DNA from: Turnera subulata
Taxonomy: Eukaryota; Streptophyta; Magnoliopsida; Malpighiales; Passifloraceae
Assembly: GCA_028386065.3 (NCBI GenBank)
Contig: JAKUCV010003654.1
Span: forward strand, 12,813 to 76,812
Direction: 5' to 3'
Length of the DNA stretch: 64,000 nt
The notes below the pieces were generated by a model that searched no databases, was not told the origin of the DNA, and saw only the letters and a list, made by a program, of their open reading frames with translations. Below are positions 25,245 to 38,790 of this stretch, piece after piece (the stretch's first letter is position 1; each line of letters begins with the position of its first letter). Made by a program: the position numbers and the translations under genes.

Positions 25245-25249
25245 ATTGG
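25245..25249. repeat. Right target-site duplication ATTGG
   Basis: Exact copy of 24,897-24,901. The satellite resumes in phase as 'attggtgcgccattggtgcg', so the insertion left the 11-bp run otherwise undisturbed. Confidence 0.85.
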
Positions 25250-25509
25250 TGCGCCATTGGTGCGCTATTGGTGCGATTTTTGAGCTTTGAGCTGAAATTT
25301 TGATTTTTGAGTTTTGAGCTTAAATTTTTATACACACACGAATAAAAATACAATCGAACTACCTGCAAAATTTCAGATTTTTCTGAATTGTGGAAGTCCG
25401 ACTTTTTATTTTTGGAACAATTAGAATCCCGTAAATCGGGAAAAATGGAAAAGCTCCTTAGATGAGCGCAAAATGTCCGGGGAAGGCCTACAAAAATTCT
25501 TAAAAAACA

Positions 25510-28500
25510 TCCCCATTTTTGTGGAATCATCTTAGGTAGAATTTTACATGGTGGATTTGGAGATTGCTCTTATGCATTGGTTCACTGGGCCATTGGTGCG
25601 CTATTGGGGCAGAATTGGTGCGTTATTGGTGCGCCATCGGTGCGATTTCTGAGTTTTGAGCTGAAATTTTGATTTTTCAGTTTTGAGCTGAAAGTTTGTA
25701 CCCACACCAATAAAAATCCAAACCAACTACTTGCAAAATTTCAGATTTTTCTGTCATGTGGAAGTCAGACCTTTTATTTTTTGAACAATTAAAATCCTGT
25801 AAATCGGAAAAAATGGAAAAGCACCTCAGATGAGCTCAAAATGTCCGGGGAAGGCATCCAAAAATCCTTATAAATCATCCCCATATTTTTGGAATCATCG
25901 TAGGTAGCGTTTTGCACAGTGGAGTTGGAAATTGCTCTTATGCACTGTTTCACTAGGCCATTGGTGCGCTAATGGTGCGCAATGGTGCGATTTTTGAGTT
26001 TTGAGCTGAAATTTTGATTTTTGAGTTTTGAGCTGAAATTTTATAGACACACCAATAAAAATCCAATCCAACTACCTACAATATTTTTCTGAGATGTGGA
26101 AGTCTGACTTTTTATTTTTGTAACAATTAAAATCCCGTAAATCGCGAAAAATGGAAATGCTCCACAAATGACCACAAAATGTCTGAGGAAGGCATCCAAA
26201 AATCCTTATAAATCAACCCCATATTTTTGAAATCATCTTAGGTAGCATTTGACATGGTGGATTTGGTGATTGTTCATTGGTGCGCCACTGGTGCGCCGTT
26301 GGTGCGATTTTTGTGTTTTGAGCTGAAATTTTGTGCACACACCAATAAAAATCCAATCCCACTACCTGCAAAATTTTAAATTTTTCTGAGAATTGGAAGT
26401 CTGACCTTTTATTTTTGGAACAGTTAAAATCCCGTAAATCGCAAAAAATGGAAAAGCACCTTAGATGAGCTCAAAATGTCGGGGAAGGCTTCCAAAAATC
26501 CTTATAAATCATCCCCATATTTGTTGAATCATCATAGGTAGCATTTTACATGGTGGATTTGGAGATTTCTCTTATGCATTGGTTCACTGGGCCATTGGTG
26601 CGCTATTGGGGCGCGATTGGTGCGCTATTGGTGCGCCATTGGTGCGATTTTTGAGTTTTGAGCTGAAATTTTGATTTTTGAGTTTTGACCTGAAATTTTG
26701 TACACACTCCAATAAAAATCCAATCCAACTACCTGAAAAATTTCAAATTTTTATCAGAAGTGGAAGTCCGGTTTTTATTTTTGGAAGAATTAAAATCTCG
26801 TAAATCGGGAAAAATGGGAAAGCACCTCAGATGAGCTCAAAATGTCCGGGGAAGGCATCCAAAAATCCTTATAAATCATCCCCATATTTTTGGAATCATC
26901 TTAGGTAGCATTTTACCAGGTGGATTTGGAGAGTGCTCTTATGCATTGGTTCACTAGGCCATGGTTGCGCTATTGGGGCGCCATTGGCGCGCTACTGGTG
27001 CGCTAATGGTGAGCTAATGGTGCGATTTTTGAGTTTGAGCAGAAATTTTTATTTTTGAGTTTTGAGCTGAATTTTTCTGCACACACCAATAAAAATCCGA
27101 TCCAACTTCCTGCAAAATTTCAGATTTTTCTGAGACGTGGAAGTCCAACTTTTTATTTTTGGAACAATTAAAATCCCGTAAGTCACGAAAAATGGAAAAG
27201 CACCTCAGATGAGCTCAAAATGTCCGGGAATGGCATCCAAAAATCCTTATAAATCATCCCCATACTTGTGGAATCATCTTAGGTAGCATTTGACAGGGTG
27301 GATTTGGAGATTGCTCATTGGTGCGCCAATGGTGTGCTATTGGCGCGCCACTGGGGCGCCATTGGGGCGTTGTTGGGACGATTTTCGAGTTTGAGCTGAA
27401 ATTTTGATTTTTGAGTTTTGAGCTGAACTTTTTGCACACACCAATAAAAATCCAATCCAACTACCTGCAAAATTTCAGATTTTTCTGAGATGTGGAAGTC
27501 CGACTTTTTATTTTTGGTACAAGTAAAATCTTGTAAGTCGGGAAAAATAGAAAAGCACCTCAGATGAGCTTAAAATGTCCGGGGAAGGCATCCAGAAAAC
27601 CTTAAAAATCATCCCCATATTTGTGGGATCATCTTAGGTTGCATTTGACATGGTGGATTTGGGGATTGCTCTTATGGTGCGCTATTGGGACGCCATTGGG
27701 GCGCCATTGGTGCGATTTTGGAGTTTTAAGCTGAAATTTTGTTCATACACCAATAAAAATACAATCCAACTACCTGAAAAATTTTAAATTCTTCTGAGAA
27801 GTGGAAGTCCGACTTTTTATTTATGGAACATTTAAAATCCCGTAAATCGGGAAAAATGGAAAAGCACCTTAGATGAGCTCAAAATGTCCGGGGAAGGCAT
27901 CCAAAAACCCTTATAAATCATCCCAACATTTTTGGAATCAACTTAGGCAGCATTTGACTTGGTGGATTTAGAGAATGCTCATTGGTGCGCCATTGGTGCG
28001 CTATTGGTACGATTTTTGGGTATTGAGCTCAAATTTTGATTTTTGAGTTTTGAGCTGAAATTTTTTACACACACCAATAAAAATCCAATCCAACTACCTG
28101 CAAAATTTTATATTTTTCTGAGAAATGGAAGTCCGAATTTTTATTTTTGTAACAATTAAAATCTCGTAAATCAGGAAAAATGGAAAAGCACCTCACATGA
28201 GCTTAAAATGTCCAGGGAAGGCAACCAAAAATCCTTATAAAGCATCCCCACATTTGTTTAATCATCTTAGGTAGTATTTTACATTGTGGATTTGGAGATT
28301 GCTCTTATGCGGTCGTTCACTGGGCCATTGGTGCGCTATTGGGGCGGCATTGGAGCGCCATTGGCGCGCCATTGGGGCGCCATTGGTGAGCTATTGGTGC
28401 GATTTTTGAGTTTTGAGCAGAAATTTTGATTTTTGATTTTTGAGCCGAAATTTTCTACACACACCAATAAAAATCTGATCCAACTACCTGCAAAAATTCA

Positions 28501-28890
28501 GATTTTTCTGAGGTGTGGAAGTCCGACTTTTTATTTTTGGAACAATTAAAATCGCGCAAATCGGGAAAAATAGAAAAGCACCTTAGATGACCTCAAAATG
28601 TCCGAGGAAGGCATCCAAAAACCCTTATAAATCATCCCCATATTTGTGGAATCATCTCAGGTAGCATTTTACATGGTGGATTTGGAGATTGCTCCTATGC
28701 ATTGGTTAACTGGGCCATTGGCGCGCTATTGGGGCGCCATTGGTGAGCCATTGGTGCGATTTTTGAGTTTTGAGCTGAAATTTTCAGCACACACCAATAA
28801 AAATCCGATCCAACTACCTGAAAAATTTCAGATTTTTCTGAGATGTGGATGGCCGACTTTTGATTTTTGGAACAATTAAAATTCCGTAAA
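25510..28890 (+). repeat. Displaced higher-order block, left copy (about 3.4 kb)
   Basis: About ten satellite units here reappear in the same order at 35,400-38,790. Private markers are 'gccatcggtgcgattt' with 'aaagtttgtac', 'ttctgt(c/g)atgtgg', 'cacagtggagttggaaattg', 'tatagacacaccaa', 'ttggcgcgccactgg', 'gaaaaat(a)gaaaagc' units with 'aaaaccttaaaaatcatc', and 'ggttaactgggccattggcg'. The offset is 9,854 bp at the left and about 9,900 bp at the right. Similarity stops at about 28,890. Confidence 0.8.
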
Positions 28891-29734
28891 TCGGGAAAAA
28901 TGGAAAAGCACCTCTGACGACCTCAAAATGTCCGAGGAAGGCACCCAAAAATCCTTATAAATCATACCCATATTTGTGGAATCATCTTAGGTTTTATTTT
29001 TTACATGGTGTATTTGGAGCTTGCTCTTATGCATTGGTTCACTGGGCCACTGGTGCGCGATTGGGGCGTCATTGTTGCGCCATTGGGGCGCTATTGGTGC
29101 GCCATTGGTGAGCTATTGGTGTGATTTTTGAGTTTTGAGCTGAAATTTTGACTTTTTAGTTTTGAGCTGAAATTTTGCACACACACCAATAAAAATCCAA
29201 TCCAACTACCTGCATGATTTTTCTGAGATGTGGAAGTCCGAATTTTTATTTTTGGAACAATCAAAATCCCGTAAATTGGGAAAATGGAAAAGCACCTCAA
29301 ATGACCTCAAAATGTCCGAGGAAGGCATCCAAAAATCATTATAAATCATCCCCATATTTGTGGAATCTTCTTAGGTAGCATTTGACATGGTAGATTTGGA
29401 GATTGCTCATTGGTGCGCCACTGGTGCGCTATTGGGGCGCCATTGTGGCGCTATTGGTGCGCTATTGGTGCAATTTTTGAGTTTTGAGCTGAAATTTTAA
29501 ATTTTGAGTTTTGAGATGAAATTTTGTACACACACGAATAAAAATACAATCCATCTACCTGCAAAATTTCAGATTTTTCTGAGATGTGGAAGTCCGAATT
29601 TTCATTTTTGGAACAATTAAAATCCGATAAATAGGGAAAAATGGAAAAGCACCTTAGATGAGCTCAAAATGTCCGGGGAAGGCATCCAAAATTCCATATA
29701 AATCTTCCCCATTTTTGTGGAATCATCTGAGGTA

Positions 29735-32700
29735 GAATTTGATATGGTGGATTTGGAGAATGCTCTTATGCATTGGTTTAATGGGCCATTGGTGCGCTAT
29801 TGGGGCGCCATTGGTGCGCCATTCGTGCGTTATTGGTGCTCCAATGGAACGCCATTGGTGCGATTTTTGAGTTTTGAGCTGACATTCTGATTTTTGAGTT
29901 TTGAGCTGAAAGTTTGTACAGACAACAATAGAAATCCAACCCAACTACCTGCAAAATTTCAGATTTTTCTGAGATGTGGATGTCCGAACTTTTATTTTTG
30001 GAACAAATAAAATCCCGTAAATCGGAAAAAATGGAATAGCACCTCAGATGAGCTCAAAATGTCCGGTGAAGGCATCCAAAAATCCTTATAAATCATCCCC
30101 ATATTTGTGGAATCATCGTAGGTAGCACTTTACCCGATGGACTTGGAGATTGCTCTTATGCATTAGTTCACTGGGCCATTGGTGCGCTATTGGAGCGCCA
30201 TTGGTGCGATTTTTGAGTTTTGAGCTGAAATTTTGGGCACACACCAATAAAAATTAAATCCAACTACCTGCAAGATTTTTCTGAGATGTGGAAGTCCGAT
30301 TTTTTATTTTTGGAACAATTAAAATCCCGTAAATTGCGAAAAATGGAGAAGCACCACAGATGACCTCAAAATGTCAGAGGAAGGCATCCAAAAATCCTTA
30401 TAAATCATCCCCATATTTTTGGAATCATCTTAGGCAGCATTTGACTTGGTGGATTTAGAGATTGCTCTTTGGTGCGCTATTGGTATGATTTTTGAGTTTT
30501 GAGCTGAAATTTTGATTTTTGAATTTTGAGCTGAAATTTTAATTTTTGAGTTTTGAGCTGAAATTTTGTACACACGTCAATAAAAATACAATCCAACTGC
30601 CTGCAAAATTTTAGATTTTTCTGAGAAGTGGAAGTCCGACCTTTTATTTTTGGAACAATTAAAATCCCGTAAATCGGATAAAATGGAAAAGCACCTCAGA
30701 TGACCTCAAAATGTCGAGGAAGGCTTCCAAAAATTCTTATAAATCATCCCCATATTTGTGGAATCATCATAGGTAGAATTTTACATGGTGGATTTGGAGA
30801 TTGCTCATATGCAATGGTTCACTGGGCCATCGGTGCGCTATTGGGGGCGCCCCAATGGTGCGCTATTGGGGCGCCATTGGGGTGCCATTGGTGCGCGAAT
30901 GGTGCGCTATTGGTGCAATTTTTTAGTTTTGAGTTGAAATTTTAATTTTTGAGTTTTGAGCAGAAATTTTCATTTTTAAGTTTTGAGCTGAAATTTTCTA
31001 CACACAACAATAAAAATCTGATCCAACTACCTGCAAAAATTAAGATTTTTCTGAGATGTGGAAGTCCGATTTTTTATTTTTAGAACAATTAAAATCGCGT
31101 AAATCGGGAAAAATGGAAAAGCACCTCAGATGAGCTCAAAATTTTCGGGGAAGGCATCCGAAAATCCTTATAAATCGTCCCCATATTTTTGGAATCATTT
31201 TAGGCAGCATTTGACATGGTGGATTTAGAGATTGCTCATTGGTGCGCCATTGGTACGATTTTTGAGTTTTGTGCTGAAATTTTGTACACATACCAATAAA
31301 AATCCAATCCAAGTGCCTGAAAAATTTTAGATTTTTCTGAGATGTGGATGTCCGACCTTTTATTTTTGTAACAATTAAAATCCCGTAAATCGGAAAAAAT
31401 GGAAAAGCACCTTAGATGAGCTCAAAATGACGAGGAAGGCTTCCAAAAATTCTTATAACTCATCTCCATATTTGTGGAATCATCATAGGTAGAATTTTAC
31501 ATGGTGGATTAGGAGATTTCTCTTATGCATTGGTTTACTAGGCCATTGGTGCGCTATTGGGGCGCCAATGGTGCGCCATTGGTGCGTTATTGGGGCGCCA
31601 TTGGTGCGTTATTGGTTCGCCATTGGAACGCCGTTGGTGCGATTTTTGAGTTTTGAGCTGACATTTTGATTTTTGAGTTTTGAGCTGAAATTTTGTACAC
31701 ACAACAATAAAAATCCAACCCAACTACCTGCAAAATTTCAGATTTTTCTGAGATGTGGAAGTCCGACCTTTTATTTTTGTAACAATTAAAATCCCGTAAA
31801 TCGGTAAAAATGGAAAAGCACCTCAGATGAGCTCAAAATGTCCGGTGAAGGCATCCAAAAATCCTTATAAATCATCCTCATATTTGTGGAATCATCGTAG
31901 GTAGCACTTTACCCGGTGGACTTGGAGATTGCTCTTATGCATTGGTTCACTGGGCCATTGGTGCGCTATTGGAGCGCCATTGGTGCGATTTTTGAGTTTT
32001 GAGCTGAAATTTTATGCACACACCATTAAAAATCAAATCCAACTACCTGCATGATTTTTCTGAGATGTGGAAGTCTGATTTTTATTTTTGGAACAATTAA
32101 AATCCCGTAAATTGCGAAAAATGAAGAAACACCACAAATGACCTCAAAATGTCAGAGGAAGGCATCCAAAAATCCTTATAAATCGTCCCCATATTTTTGG
32201 AATCATCTTAGGCAGCATTTGACATGGTGGATTTAGAGATTGCTCATTGGTGCGCCATCTGTGCGCTATTGGTATGATTTTTGAGTTTTGAACTGAAATT
32301 TTGATTTTTGAGTTTTGAGCTGAAATATTAATTTTTGAGTTTTGAGCTGAAATTTTGTACACACATCAATAAAAATCCAATCCAACTGCCTGCAAAATTT
32401 TAGATTTTTCTGAGGCGTGGAAGTCCGACCTTTTATTTTTGGAACAGTTAAAATCCCGTAAATCGGAAAAAATGGAAAAGCACCTCAGATGACCTCAAAA
32501 TGTCGAGGAAGGCTTCCAAAAATTCTTATAAATCATCCCCATATTTGTGGAATCATCATAGGTAGAATTTTACATGGTGGATTTGGAGAATGCTCATATG
32601 CAATGGTTCACTGGGCCATTGGTGCGCTATTGGGGGCGCCCCAACGGTGCGCTATTGGGGCGCCATTGGGGTGCCATTGGTGCGCGATTGGTGCGCTATT

Positions 32701-33160
32701 GGTGCAATTTTTTAGTTTTGAGCAGAAATTTTCATTTTTGAGTTTTGAGCTGAAATTTTCTACACACAACAACAAAAATCCGATCCAACTACCTGAAAAA
32801 ATTAAGATTTTTCTGAGAAGTGGAAGTCCGACTTTTTATTTCTAGAACATTTAAAATCGCGCAAATCGGGAAAAATGGGAAAGCACCACAGATGAGCTCA
32901 AAATGTCCGGGGAAGGCATCCGAAAATCCTTATAAATCTTCCCCATATTTTTGGTATCATCTTAGGTAGCAATTGACATGGTGGATTTAGAGATTGCTCA
33001 TTGGTGCGCCATTGGTGCGCTATTGGTACGATTTTTGAGTTTTGAGCTGAAATTTTGTACACATACCAATAAAAATTCGATCCAACTACTTGCAAAATTT
33101 CAGATTTTTTTTGTGATGTGGAAGTCCGACCTTTTATTTTTTGAACATTTAAAATCATGT
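29735..33160 (+). repeat. Five-unit higher-order tandem pair, about 1.78 kb
   Basis: Two copies at about 29,735-31,510 and 31,510-33,160. Shared rare features are 'tttgagctgaca' with 'ggaacgcc', 'gtccggtgaaggcatcc', 'ggtagcactttaccc', 'gcgctattggagcgcc', a triple 27-bp module (30,485 and 32,275), 'aatgtcgaggaaggcttcc', and 'tattgggggcgccccaa' (30,839 and 32,628). The copies at 30,700-30,945 and 32,489-32,735 are so alike that their translations nearly coincide, which makes this one of the youngest duplications in the array. Confidence 0.85.
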
Positions 33161-33589
33161 AAATGGGAAAAAATGGAAAAGCACCTCAGCTGAGCTCAAA
33201 ATGTCCGGGGAAGGCATCCAAAAATCCTTATAAATCAGCCCATATTTGTGGAATCATCATAGGTAGCATTTTACACAGTGGAGTTGGAAATTGCTCTTAT
33301 GCACTGGTTCACTGGGCCATTGGTGCGCCATTGGTGCGATTTTTGAGTTTTGAGCTGAAATTTTGATTTTTGAGTTTTAAGCTGAAATTTTATAGACACA
33401 CCAATAAAAATCCAGTCCAACTACCTAAAATATTTTTCCGAGAAGTGGAAGTCCGACTTTTTATTTTTGTAACAACTAAAATCCCGTAAATCGCGAAAAA
33501 TGGAAATGCTCCTCAAATGACCTCAAAATGTCTGAGGAAGGCATCCAAAAATCCTTATAAATCATCCACATATTTGTGGAATCATCTTA

Positions 33590-34180
33590 GGTAGCATTTG
33601 ACATGGTGGATTTGGAGATTGCTCATTGGTGCGCCGCTGGTGCGCTATTGGTGCGCCATTGGGGCGCTATTGGGGCGCCACTGGTGCGCCGTTGGTGCGT
33701 TTTTTGAGTTTTGAGATTTTTAGATTTTTGAGTTTTAGTTGAAATATTAATTTTTGAGTTTTGAGCTGACATTTTGTTCGCACACCAATAAAAATCCAAT
33801 CCAACTACCTCCAAAATTTTAAATTTTTCTGAGATGTGGAAGTCTGACTTTTTATTTGTGGAACAACTAAAATCCCGTAAATCGCAAAAAATGGAAATGC
33901 TCCTCAAATGACCTCAAAATGTCTGAGGAAGGCATCCATAAATCCTTATAAATCATCCACATACTTGTGGAATCATCTTAGGTAGCATTTGACATGGTGG
34001 ATTTGGAGATTGCTCATTGGTGCGCCGCTGGTGCGCTATTGGTGCGCAATTCGGGCGCTATTGGTGCGCCACTGGTGCGCCGTTGGTGCGTTTTTTGAGT
34101 TTTGAGCTGAAATTTTGATTTTTGAGTTTTGAGTTGAAATATTAATTTTTAAGCTTTGAGCTGACATTTTGTTCACACAT
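33590..34180 (+). repeat. Single-unit duplication with 'gcgccgctggtgcgc'
   Basis: Two neighbouring units near 33,627 and 34,020 share 'ggtgcgccgctggtgcgc', a long 11-mer run ending 'gcgccactggtgcgccg' and 'ttggtgcgttttttgag'. This is local one-unit amplification within the array. Confidence 0.65.
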
Positions 34181-35109
34181 CAATAAAAATCCAATCCAAC
34201 TACCTGCAAAATTTTAAATTTTTCTGAGATGTGAAAGTCTGACTTTTTATTTGTGGAACAATTAAAATTCCGTAAATCGGGAAAAATGGTAAAGCACCAC
34301 AGATGAGCTCAAAATGTCCCGGGAAGGCGTCCAAAAATCCTTATAAATCATTACCATATTTTTGGAATCATCTTAGGCAGCATTTGACATGGTGGATTTA
34401 GAGATTGCTCATTGGCGCGCCATTGGTGCGCTATTGGTACCTTTTTTTAGTATTGAGCTGAAATTTTGATTTTTTATTTTTGAGCTGAAATTTTTTACAC
34501 ACACCAATAAAAATCCAATCCAACTACCTGTAAAATTTTAGATTTTTCTGAGAAGTGGAAGTCCGACTTTTTATTTTTGTAACAATTAAAATCGCGTAAA
34601 TCGGGAAAAAATGGAAAAGCACCTCAGATGAGCTCAAAATGTCAGGGGAAGGCATCCAAAAATACTCATAAATCATCCCCATATTTTTGGAATCATCTTA
34701 GGTAGCATTTTACATGGTGGATTTGGAGAATGCTCTTACGCATTGGTTCACTAGGCCATGGGTGCGCTATTGGGCCGCCATTGGTGAGCTATTGGTGGGA
34801 TTTTTGAGTTCTGAGCAGAAATTTTTATTTTTGAGTTTTGAGCAGAATTTTCTACACACAACAATAAAAATCCAATCCAACTACCTGCAAAATTTAAGAA
34901 TTTTCTGAGATGTGGAAGTCCGAATTTTTATTTTTGGAACAATTAAAATCGCGTAAATCGGGAAAAAAATGGAAAAGCACCTCAGATGAGCTCAAAATGT
35001 CAGGGGAAGGCTTCCAAAAATCCTTATAAATCATCCCCATATTTTTGGAATCATCTTAGTCAGCATTTGACATGGTGGATTTGGAGATTGCTCACTGGTG
35101 CGCTATTGG

Positions 35110-35143
35110 CGCTGGCGTGGCTGAATGTAGAGCAGTCTGCCCC
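35110..35143 (+). other. 34-bp non-satellite filler in the 11-mer run
   Basis: Between 'gcgctattgg' and 'tattggtacgattttt' sits a 34-bp piece beginning 'cgctggcgtggctgaatg' and ending 'cagtctgcccc'. It has no counterpart in other units. There are no terminal repeats, so it is not an obvious transposon. It may be filler from double-strand-break repair. Confidence 0.6.
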
Positions 35144-35399
35144 TATTGGTACGATTTTTGAGTTTTGAGCTGAAATTTTGATTTTTGAGTTTTGAGCTGA
35201 AATTTTGTACACAGACCAATAAAAATCCAATCCAAGTGCCTGCAAAATTTTATATTTTTCTGAGATGTGGAAGTCTGACCTTTTATTTTTGGAACAATTA
35301 AAATCCCGTAAATCGGAAAAAATGGAAAAGCACCTCAGACGAGCTCAAAATGTCGTGGAAGGCTTCCAAAAATTCTTATAAATCATCCCCATATTTGTG

Positions 35400-38300
35400 G
35401 AATCATCATAGGTAGAATTTTACATGGTGGATTTGGAGAATGCTCTTATGCATTGGTTCACTGGGCCATTGGTGCGTTATTGGTGCGCCATCGGTGCCCC
35501 ATCGGTGCGATTTCCGAGTTTTGAGCTGAAATTTTGATTTTTGAGTTTTGTGCTCAAAGTTTGTACACACACCAATAAAAATCCAATCCAGCTACCTGCA
35601 AAATTTCAGATTTTTCTGTGATGTGGAAGTCCGACCTTTTATATTTTCAACAATTAAAATCCTGTAAATCGGAAAAAATTGAAAAGCACCTGAGATGAGC
35701 TCAAAATGTCCGGGGAAGGCTTCCAAAATTCCTTAAAAATCATCCCCATATTTTTGGAATCATCATAGGTAGCATTTTACACAGTGGAGTTGGAAATTGC
35801 ACTTATGCACTGGTTCACTGGGCCATTGGTGCGCTATTGGTGCGCCATTGGTGCGATTTTTGAGTTTTGAGCTGAAATTTTGATTTTTAAGTTTTGAGCT
35901 GAAATTTTATAGACACACCAAAAAAAATTCAATCCAACTACCTACAATATTTTTCTGAGATGTGGAAGTCTGACTTTTTATTTTTGTAACAACTAAAATC
36001 CCATAAATCGCGAAAAATGGAAATGCCCCTCAAATGACTGAGGAAGGCATCCAAAAATCCATATAAATCATCCCCATATTTGTGGAATCTTCTTAGGTAG
36101 CATTTTACATGGTGAATTTGGAGAATGCTCAATGGTGCGCCGTTGGTGCGCTATTGGTGCGCCATTGGGGCGCTACTGGTGCGCCCCTGGTGCGCCGATG
36201 GTGCAATTTTTGAGTTTTGTGCTGAAATTTTGTACACACACCAATAAAAATCCAATCCCACTACCTGAAAAATGTTAAATTTTTCTGAGAAGTGGAAGTC
36301 TGACCTTTTATTTTTGGAACAATTAAAATCCCGTCAATCGCAAAAAATGGAAAAGCACCTCAGATGAGCTCAAAATGTCGGGGAAGGCATCCAAAAATCC
36401 TTATAAATTGTCCCCATATTTGTGGAATCATCATAGGTAGCATTTTACATGGTGGATTTGGAGATTGCTCTTACGCATTTGTTCACTGGGCCATTGGTGC
36501 GCTATTGGGGCGCTATTGGTGCGCCATTGGTTCGATTTTTGAGTTTTGAGCTGAAATTTTGATTTTTGAGTTTTGAGCAGAAATTTTGTGCACACACCAA
36601 AAAAAATTCAGTCCAACTAGCTGAAAATTTTTAGATTTTTCTGAGAAGTGGATGTCCGGCTTTTTATTTTTTGAAGAATTAAAATCCCATAAATCGGGAA
36701 AAATGGGAAAGCACCTCAGATGTGGTGTCCGGGAAGGCAACCAAAAATCCTTATAAATCATCCCCATATTTTTGGAGTCATCTTAGGTAGCGTTTAACAA
36801 GGTGGATTTGGAGAGTGCTCTTACGCATTGGTTCACTAGGCCTGGGCTGCGCTATTGGGGCGCCATTGGTGCGCCACTGGAGCGCTATTTGTGTCGCCAA
36901 TGGTGAGCTATTGGTGCGATTTTTGAGTTTTGAGCAGAAATTTTAATTTTTGAGTTTTGAGCTGAAGTTTTCTGCACACACCAATAAAAATCCGATCCAA
37001 CAACCTGCAAAATTTCAGATTTTTCTGAGATGTGGAAGTCTGACTTTTTATTTTTGGAACAATTAAAATTCCGTAAACCGCGAAAAATGGAAACGCACCT
37101 CAGATGAGCTCAAAATGTCCGGGAATGGCATCCAAAAATCCATATAAATCATCCCCATACTTATGGAATCATCATAGGTAGCATTTGACAGGGTGGATTT
37201 GGAGATTGCTCATTGGTGCGCCATTGGTGTGCTATTGGCGCGCCACTGGAGCCCCTTGGGGCGCTATTGGGACGATTTTTGAGTTTGAGCTGAAATTTTG
37301 AATATTAAGTTTTGAGCTGAACTTTTTGCACACACCAATAAAAATCCAATCCAACTACCTGCAAAATTTCAGATTTTTCTGAGATGTGGAAGTCTGACTT
37401 TTTATTTTTGGAACAAGTAAAATCTTGTAAGTCGGGAAAAATAGAAAAGCACCTCAGATGAGTTTAAAATGTCCGGGGAAGGCATCCAAAAAAACTTAAA
37501 AATCATCCCCATATTTGTGGGATCATCTTAGTTTGCATTTGACATGGTGGATTGGAGATTGCTCTTATGCATTGGTTCACTAGGCCATTGGTGCGCCATT
37601 GGTGCGCTATTGGGACGCCATTGGGGTGCCATTGGTGCGATTTTGGAGTTTGGAGCTGAAATTTAGTTCACACACCAGTAAAAATCCAATCCAACTACCT
37701 GCAAAATTTTAAATTTTTCTGAGATGTGGAAATCCGACTTTTTATTTGTGGAACAATTAAAATCCCGTAAATCGAAAAAAATGGAAAAGCACCTCAGATG
37801 AGCTCAAAATGTCCGGGGAAGGCATCCAAAAATCCTTATAAATCATCCCAATATTTTTGGAATCACCTTAGGAAGCATTTGACATGGTGGATTTAGAGAT
37901 TGCTCATTGGTGCGCTATTGGTACGATTTTTGAGTATTGAGCTGAAATTTTGATTTTTGAGTTTTGAGCTGAAATTTTTTACACACACCAATAAAAATCC
38001 AATCCAACTACCAGCAAAATTTTAGATTTTTCTGAGATGTGGAAGTCCTACTTTTTATTTTTGTAACAACTAAATTTTCGTAAATCAGGAAAAATGGAAA
38101 AGCACCTCAGATGAGCTTAAAATGCCCGGGGAAGTCATCCAAAAATCCTTATAAATCAACCCCATATTTGTTTAATCATATTAGGTAGCATTTTACATGG
38201 TGGATTTGGAGATTGCTCTTATGCATTGGTTCACTGGGCCATTGGTGCGCCAATGGCGCGCTATTGGTGCGCTATTGGGGCGCCATTGGTGAGCTATTGG

Positions 38301-38790
38301 TGCGATTTTTTAGTTTTGAGCTGAAATTTTAATTTTCGGTTTTTGAGCCGAAATTATCTATACACACCAATAAAAATTCGATCCAACTACCTGAAAAATT
38401 TCAGATTTTTCTGAGAGGTGGAAGTCCGACTTTTTATTTTTGGAACAATTAAGATCGCGCAAATCGGGAAAAATGGAAAAGCAGCTCAGATGACCTCAAA
38501 ATGTCCGAGGAAGGCATCCAAAAATCCTTATAAATCATCCCCATATTTGTGGAAACATCTTAGGTAGCATTTTACATGGTGGATTTAGAGATTGCTCTTA
38601 TGCATTGGTTAACTGGGCCATTGGCGCGCTATTGGGGCGCCATTGGTGAGCTATTGGTGCGATTTTAGAGTTTTGAGCTGAAATTTTCTGCACACACCAA
38701 TAAAAATCCGATCCAACTACCTGAAAAATTTCAGATTTTTCTGAGATGTGGATGTCCGACTTTTTATTTTGGAACAGTTAAAATTCCGTA
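35400..38790 (+). repeat. Displaced higher-order block, right copy (about 3.4 kb)
   Basis: Second copy of the block at 25,510-28,890, with the same marker variants in the same order. Parts recur once more: the 'cacagtggagttggaaattg' unit also at about 33,263, and the 'ttggcgcgccactgg' plus 'cacaccagtaaaaatcc' pair again at about 38,830-39,490, some 1.7 kb further on. Duplicated blocks have therefore been duplicated again in part. Confidence 0.8.
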
